NCBI RefSeq assembly: GCF_020805785.1 | Contig: NZ_JAJGZV010000006.1 | Location: 62,001-126,000, forward strand | Reading direction: 5' to 3' | Origin: Flavobacterium chungbukense | GTDB taxonomy: Bacteria; Bacteroidota; Bacteroidia; Flavobacteriales; Flavobacteriaceae | Length of the DNA: 64,000 nt | Shown: positions 62,139 to 64,000 of the stretch, piece after piece | How positions within the stretch are numbered: the first letter of the stretch is position 1 | How the letters are laid out: each line of letters begins with the position of its first letter | Made by a program: the position numbers and the translations under genes | The notes under the pieces: generated by a model | Database searches by the model: none | Seen by the model: the letters and a program-made list of their open reading frames with translations, nothing else | Told to the model about the DNA's origin: nothing

Positions 62139-63234
62139 AACCACTTTTAAACAAATCCTTATATTGGCTTAATTGCTTTTCTATCATAAAATTGATACTA
62201 AATCTTTTGGAAACCTCCAAACCTGAATTTGCAACTTTATTATAATAATCATTATCACTAAAAAACTTTATTATAATTTTTGCAAGTTCCTTTTCATTCC
62301 CTTTTTCAAATAAAACCCCTCCATCTTGTACTACATTTGACAGACCAGGAACGTTGGATGCAATTACAGGTTTTCCTGAAGCCATACCTTCAACAGCAGC
62401 TAGGCCAAAACCTTCCCAATGAGAACTGACTACTGATAAATCAGCGGTTTTTAATAAATTAGGCACATCAATTCTTACTCCAAGAAAAAAAACTCTTCTT
62501 CCTAATCCTAAATGATCTGCAAGTTCGATACAATCATCCATTAAATCACCTTCTCCAACTAAAACCAACTTTACATCTTCATTTAAATATTTTAAAGCTC
62601 GAATTACTGTTTTTTGATCTTTTTGGGCCCTAAATCCTGCTATTTGAATTATCAGTTTATCTGATTCTAAAATTTCATTATTTATTTGATTTTTTAATAA
62701 TGGTTTCGAGTTAATAATTGTATCGAGATTAATCCCATTTTCGATAACAATAATGTCTTTCGATTTAAATTTGCAATATTTGATTAAGACATCCTTAACT
62801 TCATTTGTTATACAAATAACTTTGTTGTAGAATCTATAAATATTCCTGTCAAGAGTTCGAAAAATAAAATTTTGCATTCTCTTATTTGATGTGTTGTGTT
62901 CTGTAAAAATTAATTTTACTTTGGAAAAACTTAAGATTTTTGCAATTGCTACCCAATATTGTGCAGGAAATAAATGAACATGAATAAGTTCGTATTTTTT
63001 TAAATAAGGGATAATTTTAAAAACATTAAAGGGATTATATAGGTTTCCTGTTCCAAGAGAATAAATGTTACAACAATTTAATTCTTTTAATTGTTTCATG
63101 TATGGAGTAAAGGTATTATCCAATACTAATAAATCAACTTCTATACCTTTTTTTTGTAACAATGGAATGCTTTCAATAATTAATTTCTCTGCTCCTCCTG
63201 TTGAAAGATTATTTATTATTTGAAGAATTCTCAT
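62128..63234 (-). CDS. Glycosyltransferase, GT4-like
   Basis: A 368-residue GT-B enzyme beginning MRILQIINNLSTGGAEKLII, the GGAEK loop being typical for GT4. LIHVHLFPAQYWVAIAKIL near 86-104 and LIFTEHNTSNKRMQNF near 110-125 fit the acceptor domain; the donor half includes IIQIAGFRAQKDQKTVIRAL near 200-219, VFFLGVRIDVPNLLKTADLS and HWEGFGLAAVEGMASGKPVI near 275-294. Overlap of 11 bases with the GT4 downstream and four bases with the partial GT2 upstream, so all three are one unit. Donor unknown. Confidence 0.9.
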   Translation of the reverse strand: MRILQIINNLSTGGAEKLIIESIPLLQKKGIEVDLLVLDNTFTPYMKQLKELNCCNIYSLGTGNLYNPFNVFKIIPYLKKYELIHVHLFPAQYWVAIAKILSFSKVKLIFTEHNTSNKRMQNFIFRTLDRNIYRFYNKVICITNEVKDVLIKYCKFKSKDIIVIENGINLDTIINSKPLLKNQINNEILESDKLIIQIAGFRAQKDQKTVIRALKYLNEDVKLVLVGEGDLMDDCIELADHLGLGRRVFFLGVRIDVPNLLKTADLSVVSSHWEGFGLAAVEGMASGKPVIASNVPGLSNVVQDGGVLFEKGNEKELAKIIIKFFSDNDYYNKVANSGLEVSKRFSINFMIEKQLSQYKDLFKSGYEK

Positions 63235-64000
63235 ATTTTTGACTTGTCTTTTTTATACATTAAATATCCTAAAGGCATACAAAATAATGATAGAAGAAAA
63301 GAAACATTTTTAAATTTTTCAGCAATAGAAAAATCAGTATTAAATGAAAATCTCCAATAATTTGTAACTGCTTTTGATTTTTCCTTAAAAGGTATTTTAT
63401 ATTTAGCCAATTCTGAATAATACAACATTGACGAATTTGGAGAATTCATTCTAATTTTAACACTATTACTTGTAAGGCCGTCTTCTAAGTATTCGCAATT
63501 ATATACAACTTCATTAAACCATAAAAAGTCATAATTTAAAGCTATTCTATTCCAAACTAAACTTTCTGGACAAAATTTCTCATTTTCAAAGCTTGGAAAT
63601 TTATAATTTTTAAGAACTTCTGTTTTAACTACTTCTGCCATGTCTCCAGATATTTTATACAAATACCTAAACCCTATAGCATTAGTTATCAATTCATTAT
63701 AATCACCTTTATTACCAATTATTGTATTATTTTTATATCCTCGCCTCCCTATTACTCCTGCAATATTTTTATCTTCTTGAATCTTTTTATACTTCAATAA
63801 AATGTCACATACACTATTTTGAGGCAATTCATCATCACTGTCTACAATAAAAAACAACTCTCCTTTTGCCTCTTCAACTCCTTTATTTATTGCTATATGT
63901 TTTCCTCTATTTAAAGTTTTAATATAATTAATATTTAATTTTCTTTCGTGGATAAAAACATCAACTAATTGTTTTGTGTCATCAATGGATCCATCATCAA
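63231..64000 (-). CDS. Glycosyltransferase, GT2, 5' end beyond the window
   Basis: The frame stays open to the right edge, so the true start lies outside. From 64000 leftward the reading gives DDGSIDDTKQLVD, then NRGKHIAINKGVEEAKGEL and FFIVDSDDELPQNSV; these are the DDGS nucleotide motif, the N-R-G-K-H helix and the DSDD metal site of GT2 enzymes in the right order. A TTG at 63857 just before FFIVDSDD could be mistaken for a start but cuts the domain in half. At least 256 residues are present. The C-terminal tail ends with a hydrophobic stretch (FLLSLFCMPLGYLMYKKDKS). Overlaps the next GT4 by four bases. Confidence 0.9.
   Translation of the reverse strand, partial: DDGSIDDTKQLVDVFIHERKLNINYIKTLNRGKHIAINKGVEEAKGELFFIVDSDDELPQNSVCDILLKYKKIQEDKNIAGVIGRRGYKNNTIIGNKGDYNELITNAIGFRYLYKISGDMAEVVKTEVLKNYKFPSFENEKFCPESLVWNRIALNYDFLWFNEVVYNCEYLEDGLTSNSVKIRMNSPNSSMLYYSELAKYKIPFKEKSKAVTNYWRFSFNTDFSIAEKFKNVSFLLSLFCMPLGYLMYKKDKSKI

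Noticed and set aside
63231-63857. A complete GT2 gene starting at the TTG at 63857
   Set aside because: Reading further upstream shows in-frame DDGS and NRGKH motifs up to the window edge, so the gene is cut by the edge and this start would remove half of the domain.
11902-64000. Genomic island bounded by mobile elements
   Set aside because: The gene content looks accessory, but I see no integrase, transposase, tRNA or flanking direct repeat, and the right border is outside the window.

Overview
The window reads as a low-GC Bacteroidota chromosome, most likely Flavobacterium or a close relative. Supporting signs are the AT-rich intergenic DNA, Bacteroidota-type -7 boxes (TAnnTTTG), TTG starts, a PorV/PorQ-type outer-membrane protein of the type IX secretion kind, and short intergenic repeats of a sort I associate with flavobacteria. 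No rRNA, tRNA, CRISPR array, phage gene, transposase or insertion sequence is visible. No gap between genes exceeds 300 bases; the longest (1755-2029, 6827-7051, 9469-9658) hold repeats and candidate promoters and are described separately.

Region 1 (1-11901) is housekeeping. It has the start of an unrecognised gene, a COG2509-type FAD-dependent dehydrogenase, a small conserved hypothetical, recQ, then a rightward run of arabinose-5-phosphate isomerase (Kdo precursor), tatC, an AhpD/carboxymuconolactone decarboxylase-like protein and lptB (LPS export ATPase). A leftward GH25 lysozyme-like gene with pssA follows, then a rightward PorV/PorQ-family gene and a DUF4105 protein.

Region 2 (11902-64000) is one continuous leftward surface-glycan locus of 49 genes that runs off the right edge. 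Reading in the direction of transcription (right to left) it holds: three glycosyltransferases and an SDR epimerase/reductase (60-64 kb); gmd and fcl for GDP-L-fucose; a WecA/WbpL-type initiating phosphoglycosyltransferase; a WxcM-like cupin and a PglE-like aminotransferase; rfbC, rfbD and rfbA (rfbB is not in the window); a membrane-anchored WbpM/PglF-type 4,6-dehydratase that ends at a strong hairpin terminator; a Wzm/Wzt ABC exporter with an overlapping FkbM methyltransferase; a VioA/VioB-like aminotransferase and acetyltransferase pair; a long run of glycosyltransferases (35-48 kb); a nonulosonic (sialic/legionaminic-type) acid cassette (Gfo/Idh, NeuA, SDR, NeuB, NeuC) with a GT-B-like enzyme overlapping neuC; two tandem MBOAT plus SGNH-like acylation modules; more glycosyltransferases, a methyltransferase and a deacetylase-like protein; and finally an O-antigen ligase/polymerase-like protein and a WbaP-type initiating sugar transferase.

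Together the genes suggest a complex, fucose- and nonulosonate-containing, amino-sugar-rich, O-acylated and possibly methyl-capped polysaccharide, assembled on undecaprenyl phosphate and exported by Wzm/Wzt. The presence of two unrelated initiating enzymes and a ligase/polymerase-like protein leaves open that two glycans are built here. The most unusual features are the duplicated MBOAT/SGNH module, whose N-terminal halves are almost identical and whose second SGNH-like partner lacks the expected catalytic Asp; the combination of building blocks for UDP-diNAcBac, nonulosonate, Qui4NAc, QuiNAc-type sugars and GDP-fucose in one locus; and three different inverted-repeat families in the housekeeping intergenic regions. 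I did not find a clearly new defence or mobile system.
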